Assembly (NCBI RefSeq): GCF_001905885.1
Contig: NZ_LIYH01000003.1
Location: 496,001 to 560,000 of the forward strand
DNA: 64,000 bases
From: Streptomyces sp. CB03234
GTDB lineage: Bacteria > Actinomycetota > Actinomycetes > Streptomycetales > Streptomycetaceae
Direction: 5' to 3'
Shown here: positions 22,532 to 30,988 of the stretch, one piece after another
Layout: every line of letters begins with the position of its first letter
Position numbering within the stretch: the first letter of the stretch is position 1
Notes under the pieces: generated by a model
The model's input: only the letters and a program-made list of their open reading frames with translations
Told to the model about the DNA's origin: nothing
Database searches by the model: none
Program-made: the position numbers and the translations under genes

Positions 22532-22963
22532 TCATGCGGTGAAGCGGCGGACGAAACGTCTCTGCCAGGGCGTCTCGACGGCGTGGCGGTCATAGTTCTG
22601 CCGCACGAAATGCACCGCTTCGTCCGCCGGAACCCCGTCCAGGACGGCGAGGCAGGCCAGGGCGGTACCGGTCCGGCCGCGCCCGCCACCGCACGCGAGT
22701 TCGACACGTTCGATGGCGGCGCGCTCCCATGCCTCGCGGAGGACGGTACGGGCGTCCGCCGGACTGCTGGGCAGCCGGAAGTCCGGCCAGCGCAGCCAGC
22801 GGGCCTCCCAGGGCACCTCGGGAGGCCGCTTGCCGAGCAGATACACGCCGTACGCGGGCGCCGGCCCGCCCGGCAGCGGCCGGCGCAGTCCGCGCCCCCG
22901 CACCAGTCGCCCGGAGGGCAGCCGCAGGACACCGGGATCGATGGGGTTCCAGGTCTCGGTCAT
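22532..22963 (-). CDS. Small protein-tyrosine-phosphatase-like protein
   Basis: 143 residues from the ATG at 22963 (MTETWNPIDPGVLRLP). The P-loop ACGGGRGRTGTALAC near residues 90-105 fits the CX5R phosphatase signature (Cys, then GGGRG, then Arg), although the usual preceding His is replaced by Ala. The segment GVPADEAVHFVRQNYDRHAVETPWQ is typical of bacterial dual-specificity-like phosphatases. Substrate unknown. It is divergent from the VOC gene with an 85-bp gap and tail-to-head with acnA. Confidence 0.7.
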   Translation of the reverse strand: MTETWNPIDPGVLRLPSGRLVRGRGLRRPLPGGPAPAYGVYLLGKRPPEVPWEARWLRWPDFRLPSSPADARTVLREAWERAAIERVELACGGGRGRTGTALACLAVLDGVPADEAVHFVRQNYDRHAVETPWQRRFVRRFTA

Positions 22964-23048
22964 CCGCTCACGGTAGTCGCCGGCAGTCGTCGGCCCGGCC
23001 GGCGGAGCCGGAGTTGCGGGGGCGGATGGGCGGGTTGAGCATCGGATC

Positions 23049-23405
23049 ATGTTCAGTGGCGCGCACGTCATCCTCTACACCAAGGACGCCGACGCCGACC
23101 GGGCGTTCCTCCGGGACGTGCTGGGGTTCGACAACGTCGACGCGGGGCGCGGCCGGCTCATCTTCAAGCTGCCGCCGGCCGAGGTCGCCGTACACCCGAC
23201 GCCGGGTGAACCGAAGCACGAGTTCTATCTGATGTGCGACGACATCGAGGGCATCCTCGGTACGTTGGCGAACCGTGGGGCAGAGGTGTCACGGCCGGTC
23301 AGCGACCAGGGGTGGGGGCTGCTGGCGGCGCTGCGGCTGCCGAGCGGCGGTGAACTGCCACTCTACGAGCCACGACACCCCACGGCGCACAGCCTGTCAC
23401 CCTGA
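23049..23405 (+). CDS. VOC-superfamily (glyoxalase/bleomycin-resistance fold) protein
   Basis: 118 residues, one vicinal-oxygen-chelate module pair: GAHVILYTKDADADRAFLRD at the N-terminus, then the VLGFDN strand, and a C-terminal GGELPLYEPRHP. Metal ligands are not obvious at all positions, so enzymatic activity is uncertain; a binding protein is possible. The Shine-Dalgarno is weak. A small hairpin (GACCCC/GGGGTC, 23411-23428) follows its stop codon. Confidence 0.75.
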   Translation: MFSGAHVILYTKDADADRAFLRDVLGFDNVDAGRGRLIFKLPPAEVAVHPTPGEPKHEFYLMCDDIEGILGTLANRGAEVSRPVSDQGWGLLAALRLPSGGELPLYEPRHPTAHSLSP

Positions 23406-23428
23406 CGGCGGACCCCCGCGCAGGGGTC

Positions 23429-23444
23429 ATCTCATATCTGAGAT
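23429..23444 (+). promoter_or_regulatory. Palindrome immediately upstream of the HTH-MurA gene
   Basis: ATCTCA and TGAGAT arms around TATC, with an overlapping TATCT-G-AGATA palindrome, ending 11 bp before the start codon. Because the encoded protein starts with an XRE-type HTH, self-binding (autoregulation) is a natural hypothesis. Confidence 0.5.
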
Positions 23445-23455
23445 AACCTGCCCCC

Positions 23456-24985
23456 ATGGCAGACGACTACCTCGTACGCATCGGCAAGCTCATCCGTGAC
23501 GCCCGGCAGCACCGCGGCTGGACGCAGACACAGCTCGCCGAGGCGCTGGCCACAAGTCAGAGCGCCGTCAACCGCATTGAGCGCGGGAACCAGAACATCA
23601 GCCTTGAGATGATCGCCCGGATCGGCGAGGCGCTCGACAGTGAAATCGTGTCACTCGGGTACGCGGGTCCCATGCATCTGCGCGTAGTGGGCGGGCGCCG
23701 GCTGTCCGGCTCCATCGACGTCAAGACGAGCAAGAACGCGTGCGTGGCGCTGCTGTGCGCGTCGCTGCTCAACAAGGGCCGTACGACGCTGAGGCGGGTC
23801 GCCCGGATCGAGGAGGTCTACCGCCTCCTGGAGGTCCTCAACTCCATCGGCGTACGCACCCGCTGGATCAACGACGGGATGGACCTGGAGATCGTCCCGC
23901 CCGCGCACCTCGACATGGCCGCCATCGACGCGGACGCCGCGCGCCGCACCCGGTCCATCATCATGTTCCTCGGCCCGCTGCTGCACAGGCTGCGGCAGTT
24001 CAAACTCCCGTACGCGGGCGGCTGCGACCTCGGTACGCGCACCATCGAGCCGCACATGATCGCGCTGCGCCGCTTCGGCCTGGACATCACGGCCACCGAG
24101 GGGCTGTACCACGCGGAGGTCGACCGCGGCGTCACCCCGGACCGCCCGATCGTGCTGACCGAGCGCGGCGACACGGTGACCGAGAACGCGCTGCTCGCGG
24201 CCGCCCGCCACGACGGCGTCACCGTCATCCGCAACGCCTCCTCGAACTACATGGTCCAGGACCTGTGCTTCTTCCTGGAGGCCCTGGGCGTACGGGTCGA
24301 GGGCATCGGCACCACGACGCTGACCGTGCACGGCGTGCCGTCCATCGACGTGGACGTCGACTACTCGCCCTCCGAGGACCCGGTCGAGGCGATGAGCCTG
24401 CTGGCGGCGGCGGTCGTCACCGAGTCGGAGCTGACGATCCGTCGCGTACCGATCGAGTTCCTGGAGATCGAGCTCGCGGTCCTGGAGGAGATGGGCCTCG
24501 ACCACGACCGGACGGCGGAGTACGCCGCCGACAACGGCCGTACGCGGCTGGTGGACCTCACGGTCCGCCCCTCCAAGCTCGAAGCCCCGATCGACAAGAT
24601 CCACCCCATGCCCTTCCCGGGCCTGAACATCGACAACGTCCCGTTCTTCGCGGCCATCGCGGCCTCGGCCCAGGGCCAGACCCTCATCCACGACTGGGTC
24701 TACGACAACCGGGCCATCTACCTCACCGACCTCAACCGCCTGGGCGGCCGTCTCCAGCTCCTCGACCCGCACCGCGTCCTGGTCGAGGGCCCGACCCGCT
24801 GGCGCGCCGCCGAGATGATGTGCCCGCCCGCCCTGCGGCCCGCGGTGGTCGTGCTCCTCGCCATGATGGCGGCCGAGGGCACGTCCGTGCTGCGCAACGT
24901 CTACGTCATCAACCGCGGCTACGAGGACCTGGCGGAGCGGCTGAACTCGGTCGGCGCGCAGATCGAAATCTTCCGGGACATCTAG
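23456..24985 (+). CDS. murA: UDP-N-acetylglucosamine 1-carboxyvinyltransferase fused to an N-terminal XRE HTH
   Basis: Enolpyruvyl transferase of peptidoglycan precursor synthesis (PEP + UDP-GlcNAc) joined to a DNA-binding domain; 509 residues. Residues about 5-62 form a Cro/C1-type HTH (LIRDARQHRGWTQTQLAEAL, ATSQSAVNRIERGNQNI). From residue 70 the MurA fold begins (LRVVGGRRLSGSIDVKTSKN, with the Lys-Asn pair). The loop YAGGCDLGTRTIEPHMIALR keeps the Cys that fosfomycin alkylates. The start at 23456 follows a very short leader next to a palindrome. In S. coelicolor the gene next to aconitase has the same build, as I recall, and a second HTH-free murA exists elsewhere. Whether the HTH part binds its own promoter is untested. 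Confidence 0.92.
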   Translation: MADDYLVRIGKLIRDARQHRGWTQTQLAEALATSQSAVNRIERGNQNISLEMIARIGEALDSEIVSLGYAGPMHLRVVGGRRLSGSIDVKTSKNACVALLCASLLNKGRTTLRRVARIEEVYRLLEVLNSIGVRTRWINDGMDLEIVPPAHLDMAAIDADAARRTRSIIMFLGPLLHRLRQFKLPYAGGCDLGTRTIEPHMIALRRFGLDITATEGLYHAEVDRGVTPDRPIVLTERGDTVTENALLAAARHDGVTVIRNASSNYMVQDLCFFLEALGVRVEGIGTTTLTVHGVPSIDVDVDYSPSEDPVEAMSLLAAAVVTESELTIRRVPIEFLEIELAVLEEMGLDHDRTAEYAADNGRTRLVDLTVRPSKLEAPIDKIHPMPFPGLNIDNVPFFAAIAASAQGQTLIHDWVYDNRAIYLTDLNRLGGRLQLLDPHRVLVEGPTRWRAAEMMCPPALRPAVVVLLAMMAAEGTSVLRNVYVINRGYEDLAERLNSVGAQIEIFRDI

Positions 24986-25002
24986 GACTTTCCGGGCCCT
25001 GA

Positions 25003-25036
25003 GGCCCCGTCGCCCTGCACGAGGAGCGGCGGGGCC
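25003..25036 (+). terminator. murA terminator
   Basis: 11-bp stem with one G-U pair (GGCCCCGTCGC against GCGGCGGGGCC), 12-nt loop, 18 nt after the stop codon. Confidence 0.65.
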
Positions 25037-25096
25037 GGTCCTGGCCGATGATCGACCTGACAGCCCTCGTACGGCACGAGCGCCTCGGGAGACGCA

Positions 25097-25333
25097 GTGG
25101 CAGAGCATCCAGTGATCGGTTACCTCGTCTGGGCCGTACTGTTCGGCGCCATCTTCGCCTGGGAAGGCATCGGCCTGCTCCGGGCGGCCGACGCGTTCCC
25201 CACCCTCAGCGACGCGACCAGGGCCGTCATGCGCTACCCGGTCGGCCGCTGGGCCCTGTTCGCCCTGTGGCTGTGGTACGGCTGGCACACCTTCGTACGC
25301 GGCTGGCACTTCCTGTTGCAGGACCCTTCCTGA
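25097..25333 (+). CDS. Small two-helix membrane protein
   Basis: 78 residues with two hydrophobic segments (IGYLVWAVLFGAIFAWEGIG near 7-26 and GRWALFALWLWYGWHTFV near 50-68). It is tryptophan-rich, with a conserved-looking GWHTFVRGWHFL tail. GTG start with GGGAG upstream. It is followed 10 bp later by another membrane protein, so they are probably co-expressed. I recognise the pair as recurring together in streptomycetes (DUF6186/DUF6256-like, from memory) but know no function. Confidence 0.6.
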   Translation: MAEHPVIGYLVWAVLFGAIFAWEGIGLLRAADAFPTLSDATRAVMRYPVGRWALFALWLWYGWHTFVRGWHFLLQDPS

Positions 25334-25343
25334 GGGGCCGGTC

Positions 25344-25703
25344 GTGCTTCCGGTATCCCTCAACATCACGCTCATGCTGACCGGCTACGCCCTGGTCATG
25401 GGCTTCCTCGGCTGCGGCCTGCTCATCCTCCGGCGCCGCCCGGCGCGGCCGTGGCCCCCGGCTCGCCGGGTCCTCGCAGGTCCGGGCCGACGGGGCTGGC
25501 CGGCCCTGGTCCGCCAGGTCGCGGGCACCGCGATCGGCGGTTACGTGATGCTGATGGCGGTGGTGGTCGGCTACTACCAGGGGGTGGCGCATGTGGGCGG
25601 CCGCTTCCTGCTGAGCGCGGTCACCGGCACCGCGCTGCTCATCGGCATCACCCTGCCGGTGTACTTCCTCGCGTCATGGGTCACCGCACGGCGACGCGGA
25701 TAG
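25344..25703 (+). CDS. Small multi-helix membrane protein
   Basis: 119 residues with three hydrophobic segments: near 5-27 (SLNITLMLTGYALVMGFLGC), near 58-80 and near 88-110, separated by an Arg/Pro-rich cytoplasmic loop. GTG start with GAGGGG 6 nt upstream. Second gene of a two-gene unit with the 78-residue membrane protein. Function unknown. The following 204 bp up to the next gene on the other strand show no recognisable element. Confidence 0.6.
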   Translation: MLPVSLNITLMLTGYALVMGFLGCGLLILRRRPARPWPPARRVLAGPGRRGWPALVRQVAGTAIGGYVMLMAVVVGYYQGVAHVGGRFLLSAVTGTALLIGITLPVYFLASWVTARRRG

Positions 25704-25907
25704 GCCGCGACGCCGGCGGCCCGAGTCCCGCGACCACCAGTCCGGGGCCACGTTGATGCCGTGGACGTCGGCGGCCTGGGCGTCGGCCGTTCCCTTGCCC
25801 CGGACGATCAGTTCGCCCAGCTTCTCGTCCGCCTCCCGGACTCCCGGATGACCTGCACCGAGGCGGGGCCACGGTCGCCCGGTGATTCGCGTCCGGACCT
25901 CTCGCGT

Positions 25908-28900
25908 TCAGCCCGGCGGCGTCCGCCGCGGTGGCGCCGACGGCGTGCCGGGCCGGGGGCAGCTGTCCTGGTACGGCACTCCGGGTGCGTAGGTGGCCCA
26001 GGCATCCCGGCCGAGCCCTTGGCCCGCCAGTTTGCAGGCCATACCGATGGGGTCGGCACTGAGGGCCGGGAGGGACGCCAGGTCCCAGATCTGGAGCGTG
26101 CTGTCGCTACGGCCGGTGACGGCGAGGCGGCCGTCGGGGCTGAAGGCGAGCAGCTCCAGTTTCTCGGTGGGGTGGGAGAGCCGGGCGGCGAGGTGGGTCC
26201 GGCGGAGGTCCCCGATGTCCGCGAACAGGACGTCACCGGATTCGTTCATGGCGCTCAGCAGATGGCCACCGGGATGGAAGGAGGGGTCGCCGGTGACGTC
26301 CCAGTCGTCCCCGGTCACCCGGCCGACCGTCCGGGGCGTGGCCGCCGCGTGGAGGTCCAGAATGCGCAGACCCCTGCCCAGCTCGGAGTCGGCCCAGAGG
26401 CGGCCGTCATGGGAGAGGGCGGATCCCATGTTGATGGTCCGCAGCTCCCCGTACGCGCCGAAGTCGACGCGCGACGACGGATAGCCCTTGACCGTACGCA
26501 CATGCTTGGGGCGCTTCCTGTCCGTCAGGTCCCAGGTGGCGAGCCACCCCGTGGACAAGAGCGTCTCGGCGCCGTTGGCGGCCAGCGTGGTGGCACGAGG
26601 GCTGAGACTGACGTCCATCTCGTAGCCGACGCGGCCACGGTTGACGACGGACAGCTTGCGCGGCCGGGCGGGCGTGGTGATGTCCCAGAGCGTGATCCGG
26701 CCCCTGCGGTCGGCGGCGGCCAGGGTGGTTCCGTCGGCGCTGACGGCGAGGTCCTGGACGAAGGCTCCGAGGTCCATCGAGGCGAGGCGTTCCGGCCGGC
26801 CGGGCTGCCGCATGCTCCACAGGCTGACGGCTTCGTCGAAACCGGCCGTTGCCAGCGTTCTGCCGCCGTGCGTGAAGACGGCCGACCTGATGGCGCCCTG
26901 ATCAGCGATGGACGCCAGCACCCGGGGGCGGCCAAGGGGAGTCAGGCGCCAGCGAATGACCGTCTGTCCGTCGACGGAGGTGAGGGTGCCGTCGTTCCGG
27001 CCGAAGACGAGGGCGTCGGGAGTGCGTTGGTGCCCGCGCAGGGTCGACTCCTTCTTCGGCTCGGCCCTGTTCGCGATGTTCCATACGGTGATCGACTCGT
27101 CGAACGACGCCATGGCCAGCCTCGTCCCGGCAGGGTTGAACGCGAAGGCGGTGACGAAGTCCTTGTGGGCGGCCCACTCCGCCTGCTTCCTCGGCCGGGA
27201 CGGGTCGGCGACGTTCCACAGCACGACCCGGCCGCCGCTGGCCTCCGTGGCGAGAATCCGGCCATCGGGGCTGAACGCCGTTTCCTCGTCCACACGGTCC
27301 AGGCGCGCCAGCCGCCGTGGTCGCGCGGGCGTGGAGACGTCCCACAAGGTGGCGCCCTTGGGACGGGTGAGTGAGTTCCGGTCAGCAGGTTCTTCCTTGT
27401 ACCCGCTCATGCCCGTCGAGCTGACCAGCGTCCGGCCGTCCGGGCTGAAGAGCACCGCCCGATTGTCATTCACGCCCCGCTCCACCGCGATCCGCCGTGG
27501 CGCGCGGCCGGCGGAGAGCCGCCACAGCACCACGGCCTGCTGGGACAGGGAATCGCGGCCGCTTCCCCATCCGGCGGCCGCCAGGAGGTCGCCCCGTGGG
27601 CTGAACGCCACCCCCGCCGGATCGCCTTTCAGCCCCTCGACCCGCAGGACGGCTGTACGGCGCGGATGCTTGACGTCGGCCAGCGACCACAGGATGACGG
27701 ATCCGCCGTCGCAAGCGGCGGCGATCGTGCGGTCGTCGGCACTGAAGGCCACGCGGCTCCCGGAATGCTCCGCGCATCCGGGCAGCGCGGTGAGCTGCCT
27801 GCGGCGGGCGGCGTCCGACACGTCCCACAGCACCACTTGGTCGCCGTCCGCGGCGGCCTGGGTCCGGCCGTCGTGACTCAGCACGGAATTCTCCACATCG
27901 ACGTCGCTGGTGGAGCTGCCGCCGTATCCGGTCCCGGCCAGCGTGCCGAACACCGCCGCCCGCGACTCCGCGGTCGGGCGCAACCGGTGCGCGGCGAGAC
28001 CGAGCCGCAACGACAGCTGGGGGTCCTTCGTACGCTGGTTCTCCGCCTCGGCCTCGAGCGCGCGAACCGTGCCCAGCCGCCGCTGCTCCACGGCACTGTC
28101 CCGTTGCCGGTCGGCCTCGGCTCGTTGCTGCTCGGCGGCGGTCCGTTGCCGGTCGGCCTCCGTCGACTGCCGGAAGGCGTATCCCGTCGCCACCAGCGCC
28201 AGGCAGAGGCCCACCAGCGCGGCCCGGAGGCGCCATGTCAGACGCCGGTTCAGCCGGGTCTGCGCCTCCCACCTGGTCAGGTCCGCCGCGAAGCTCGCCT
28301 CCACGAACTCCCGCTCGACGCGCGGAAGGCGGTCGCCGTCGAGCAGTTCCCCCGCCGCGTCCAGTTTGACACCGGTCAGCAGGAAGTCCGCGTGCCGCCC
28401 GGCCGCGACCCACTCCTCGGCGCTGTCCGCCAGCCGTTGCCGCCGTACGAGGAGGTCCCGGTCCTCCTCGGCCCACTGCCGCAGCCGCGGCCAGGCCGCC
28501 AGCAGCGCCTCGTGGGCGATCTGCGCGTGGTCCTGGTCCACGGTGATCAGCCGGGCGGCGGCCAGGCGTTCCCGTACGGCACGGGTGGCGGCCTGCTGCG
28601 GGACCGGCAGGCCGTCGAGCAGGCTGTCGAGGGGAACCCCACGGCGTACCGCCACCCCGTCGTCGGTCACGTGGACCAGGCGGAGCAGCAGTTCGCGAAG
28701 GGCCTCCCGCCCGTCCTGGTCGAGCTCCTCGTACAGCCGGTCGGTCGTCGTGGTGACCGCGTGCCAGATGCCGCCGGTCGCCTCGTACCCGGCAAGGGTG
28801 AGCGTGGCGCCGCTGCGCCGCAGCCATGTCTCGCGCAGGGCGTGGGCCAGGAAGGGGAGCGCGGCGTCGCGGCCGTGGCCGCCGTCGCCGTGGCGCAGGT

Positions 28901-30515
28901 CGCGCAGCAGCCGGTCGGTCAGGCCGGGTTCGAGGGCCAGACCGGCGGCCTGGGCGGGGCGTTCGACGGCGGCGCGCAGGGCGTCGTCGTCCATGGGCCG
29001 TACGTTGAACAGGCCGTGGTCGAGCGCGCGGGCGAGTCCGGGGTGGGTGAGGCAGTCGCCGTAGTGGTCGCCGCGCAGGCCGAGCACCACGCGAGGCGGC
29101 TCGGCGGTTCCTTCCGGGGACGTCAGGACGTCGATGAAGCGGGTACGTTCCTCCGCGTCCGTGCAGCGGGTGAAGACCTCCTCGAACTGGTCGACGACGA
29201 GCAGTCGGCACCGCTCCCGCCCGGGCCGGGGCTCCGGCAGCCGGCCCGTGGACAAGGCCCGGTACACCTCCTCCGCCGGTCGTCCGGTGGCCCTGGACCA
29301 CACCTCGGCCAGCGCCCGCACCGGATGCGGACCAGGTGCCGGCAACAGAACGGCGGGCCACGGCAGGCCGGCATGCCCGGACGGTCGGGCGTGGGTGAGC
29401 GGTTGGGCGTGGCCGGACGGTGCGGAGCGCCCGGAGCGGTCCGATTGCCCTGACGGTTCGGGCCGTTCGGGCCGTTCGGTCCCTTCGGCGTGGCGGCGTT
29501 CCAGGGCGGCCAGCAGGCCGGCGGTGAGCAGCGACGTCTTGCCCACGCCGGACTGGCCGACGAGCACCACCGGCGCGGTGCCGCCCGCCTCCCGTGCCCG
29601 CCGGCTGTCGCACACGACGTCCAGCAGCAGCCGGACGAGGTCCTCGCGGCCGAAGAAGTGCCGCGTCTGCGTGGTACCGAAGGGCTCCATCCCCGGGTAC
29701 GGGCACGGCACGTCGGCCGGTGGGTCGGAGGGCGTGCGCGGCTCGGCGTAGGCGCGGTTGCGGGCCAGCCGCAGGGAGCCGAGGGTGCCTTCGCTCTGCC
29801 GCCAGGGGCGGATGGGGCCGCCCTGGAACGCGCGGTCGAGGGCCTCGTGCAGCCCGTCCAGGGTGAGCCACGGAGGGCCGGCCGGGTCACCCTCGCCGAG
29901 CAGCTCGATCAACTTCCCGCCGAACAGCGTGTGCCTGCGGCCCTCGGGCGCGTACGACAGGTCGTACCAGGACGCCGAACTGAGCAGGTAGCTGCCGCCG
30001 GGCCGGGTGACCACGAACGGCGGCGGGCCCTCCGCCCGTCCGCCGGGGGCCTTCGCCCGCCCCGAGTAGCAGCAGTCCAGGATGACGACGCTGCCCCCGG
30101 GCGCCTCGGTGAGCAGGTTCCTGAGCGTGCCGTACGGCACGGCGTCGGCGATCCGCTCCGGTGACCGGCCGGCCCGGGTGGCGAGGTACAGCTCGTCGGC
30201 GGGACCGAGGATGCCGTGGCCGACGTAGCACAGCAGGATCGGCCCGGTCGCCTCCCGTACCGCCCCTTCCACCGCCGCGACGACATCGCCCTGCGTGGCG
30301 TCCGCGGGCACGCGGTGCACCCGGTCGCCCCGTAGGCCACAGGCGTTCTTCAGGAGCGCCTCGAGGTCGTCGAGGGTCCCTGTGACGGCGGGGAGGGCGG
30401 GCAGCTCGGAGCCGGGGACGTGGTCGGGCGTGCCGATGAGGATCGCGTGCGCCCCCAGCGCCGCGAGATCGCCCGTACCGTCGGCCCCGTCTCGGGCCGT
30501 GTCGTGGGCCGGCAC
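25908..30515 (-). CDS. Caspase-like protease / STAND NTPase / TM / WD40 protein (EACC1-associated)
   Basis: 1535 residues. Residues about 20-250 form a caspase-fold (peptidase C14) domain with the catalytic His in LLCYVGHGI (His100) and Cys in VVILDCCYSG (Cys149). After the linker CPYPGMEPFGTTQTRHFFGR comes a STAND-type NTPase (nSTAND1-like, about 272-750) with Walker A VGQSGVGKTSLL (319-330) and Walker B LLVVDQFEEVF (438-448). A low-complexity Pro/Ser/Gly insert lies at 341-383. One membrane helix (about 763-781) is followed by a Gln/Arg/Glu-rich coiled coil (783-830). WD40 repeats, probably two beta-propellers, run from about 880 to the end, whose CPRPGTP tail is typical of such proteins. 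The GTG start has GGGAG 7 nt upstream. It follows the EACC1 gene by 4 nt. Likely role: signal-triggered proteolytic effector in defence or programmed death. Confidence 0.9.
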   Translation of the reverse strand: MPAHDTARDGADGTGDLAALGAHAILIGTPDHVPGSELPALPAVTGTLDDLEALLKNACGLRGDRVHRVPADATQGDVVAAVEGAVREATGPILLCYVGHGILGPADELYLATRAGRSPERIADAVPYGTLRNLLTEAPGGSVVILDCCYSGRAKAPGGRAEGPPPFVVTRPGGSYLLSSASWYDLSYAPEGRRHTLFGGKLIELLGEGDPAGPPWLTLDGLHEALDRAFQGGPIRPWRQSEGTLGSLRLARNRAYAEPRTPSDPPADVPCPYPGMEPFGTTQTRHFFGREDLVRLLLDVVCDSRRAREAGGTAPVVLVGQSGVGKTSLLTAGLLAALERRHAEGTERPERPEPSGQSDRSGRSAPSGHAQPLTHARPSGHAGLPWPAVLLPAPGPHPVRALAEVWSRATGRPAEEVYRALSTGRLPEPRPGRERCRLLVVDQFEEVFTRCTDAEERTRFIDVLTSPEGTAEPPRVVLGLRGDHYGDCLTHPGLARALDHGLFNVRPMDDDALRAAVERPAQAAGLALEPGLTDRLLRDLRHGDGGHGRDAALPFLAHALRETWLRRSGATLTLAGYEATGGIWHAVTTTTDRLYEELDQDGREALRELLLRLVHVTDDGVAVRRGVPLDSLLDGLPVPQQAATRAVRERLAAARLITVDQDHAQIAHEALLAAWPRLRQWAEEDRDLLVRRQRLADSAEEWVAAGRHADFLLTGVKLDAAGELLDGDRLPRVEREFVEASFAADLTRWEAQTRLNRRLTWRLRAALVGLCLALVATGYAFRQSTEADRQRTAAEQQRAEADRQRDSAVEQRRLGTVRALEAEAENQRTKDPQLSLRLGLAAHRLRPTAESRAAVFGTLAGTGYGGSSTSDVDVENSVLSHDGRTQAAADGDQVVLWDVSDAARRRQLTALPGCAEHSGSRVAFSADDRTIAAACDGGSVILWSLADVKHPRRTAVLRVEGLKGDPAGVAFSPRGDLLAAAGWGSGRDSLSQQAVVLWRLSAGRAPRRIAVERGVNDNRAVLFSPDGRTLVSSTGMSGYKEEPADRNSLTRPKGATLWDVSTPARPRRLARLDRVDEETAFSPDGRILATEASGGRVVLWNVADPSRPRKQAEWAAHKDFVTAFAFNPAGTRLAMASFDESITVWNIANRAEPKKESTLRGHQRTPDALVFGRNDGTLTSVDGQTVIRWRLTPLGRPRVLASIADQGAIRSAVFTHGGRTLATAGFDEAVSLWSMRQPGRPERLASMDLGAFVQDLAVSADGTTLAAADRRGRITLWDITTPARPRKLSVVNRGRVGYEMDVSLSPRATTLAANGAETLLSTGWLATWDLTDRKRPKHVRTVKGYPSSRVDFGAYGELRTINMGSALSHDGRLWADSELGRGLRILDLHAAATPRTVGRVTGDDWDVTGDPSFHPGGHLLSAMNESGDVLFADIGDLRRTHLAARLSHPTEKLELLAFSPDGRLAVTGRSDSTLQIWDLASLPALSADPIGMACKLAGQGLGRDAWATYAPGVPYQDSCPRPGTPSAPPRRTPPG

Positions 30516-30519
30516 GCCG

Positions 30520-30912
30520 CTACTCCCGCTCCGGGCCGCTCTCGTCCAGTGCGGCCGTGATCTCGCGGACGAACTCCGCCCGCTGCTGGGCCGTCAGGTT
30601 CCTGATCCGGGTGGCGGTGAGGGTGATCTGCGTACCGTCGGGGCGGGTGACGGTGACCGTGCACTCGGTGCGGCGGGCGGCCAGCCAGGTGACCAGGCCG
30701 GCGGCGAACGTCGTGACGACTCCACCCGGTTCGAGCACCGCGAGCAGCGCATCGGTGGCCAGCCCCATGGCGCCGGCCGGCAGCGGGCCCGAGCCGTCGG
30801 TACGGATCCTGCCGCGCAACTCCGGCTCGCCGGCCAGGCGGCGCCTGAGGTCGTGGACACCGGTGTCCGTCGCCGCGTCTTCGACGCTGATCCCCACCCG
30901 TAACTCCGTCAC
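30520..30912 (-). CDS. EACC1-like effector-associated small membrane protein, TTA codon at position 4
   Basis: 130 residues. The N-terminal part (VTELRVGISVEDAATDTGVH) leads to an amphipathic/hydrophobic segment near residues 48-80 (ending VVTTFAAGLVTWLAARR) and a C-terminal beta-rich part (CTVTVTRPDGTQITLTATRI) ending NLTAQQRAEFVREI. Size, layout and location directly before a caspase-STAND gene match the effector-associated constant component EACC1 of actinobacterial NTP-dependent conflict systems. GTG at 30912 has AAAGG 8 nt upstream; GTG at 30930 is an alternative. In either case the Leu codon at 30903-30901 is TTA, the rare codon read only by the bldA tRNA in Streptomyces, so production of the system may be tied to development. 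Confidence 0.8.
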   Translation of the reverse strand: MTELRVGISVEDAATDTGVHDLRRRLAGEPELRGRIRTDGSGPLPAGAMGLATDALLAVLEPGGVVTTFAAGLVTWLAARRTECTVTVTRPDGTQITLTATRIRNLTAQQRAEFVREITAALDESGPERE

Positions 30913-30988
30913 GTCCGTAACCTTTCCCACCAGGACGGCCCGTCACCCACCCTCACGGGAACGACCGGCACGACTATTGCCGAGGACG

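Noticed and set aside
25761..27374. Plus-strand frame of over 500 codons opposite the WD40 region
   Set aside because: No start signal or domain; the minus-strand WD40 repeats are unambiguous.
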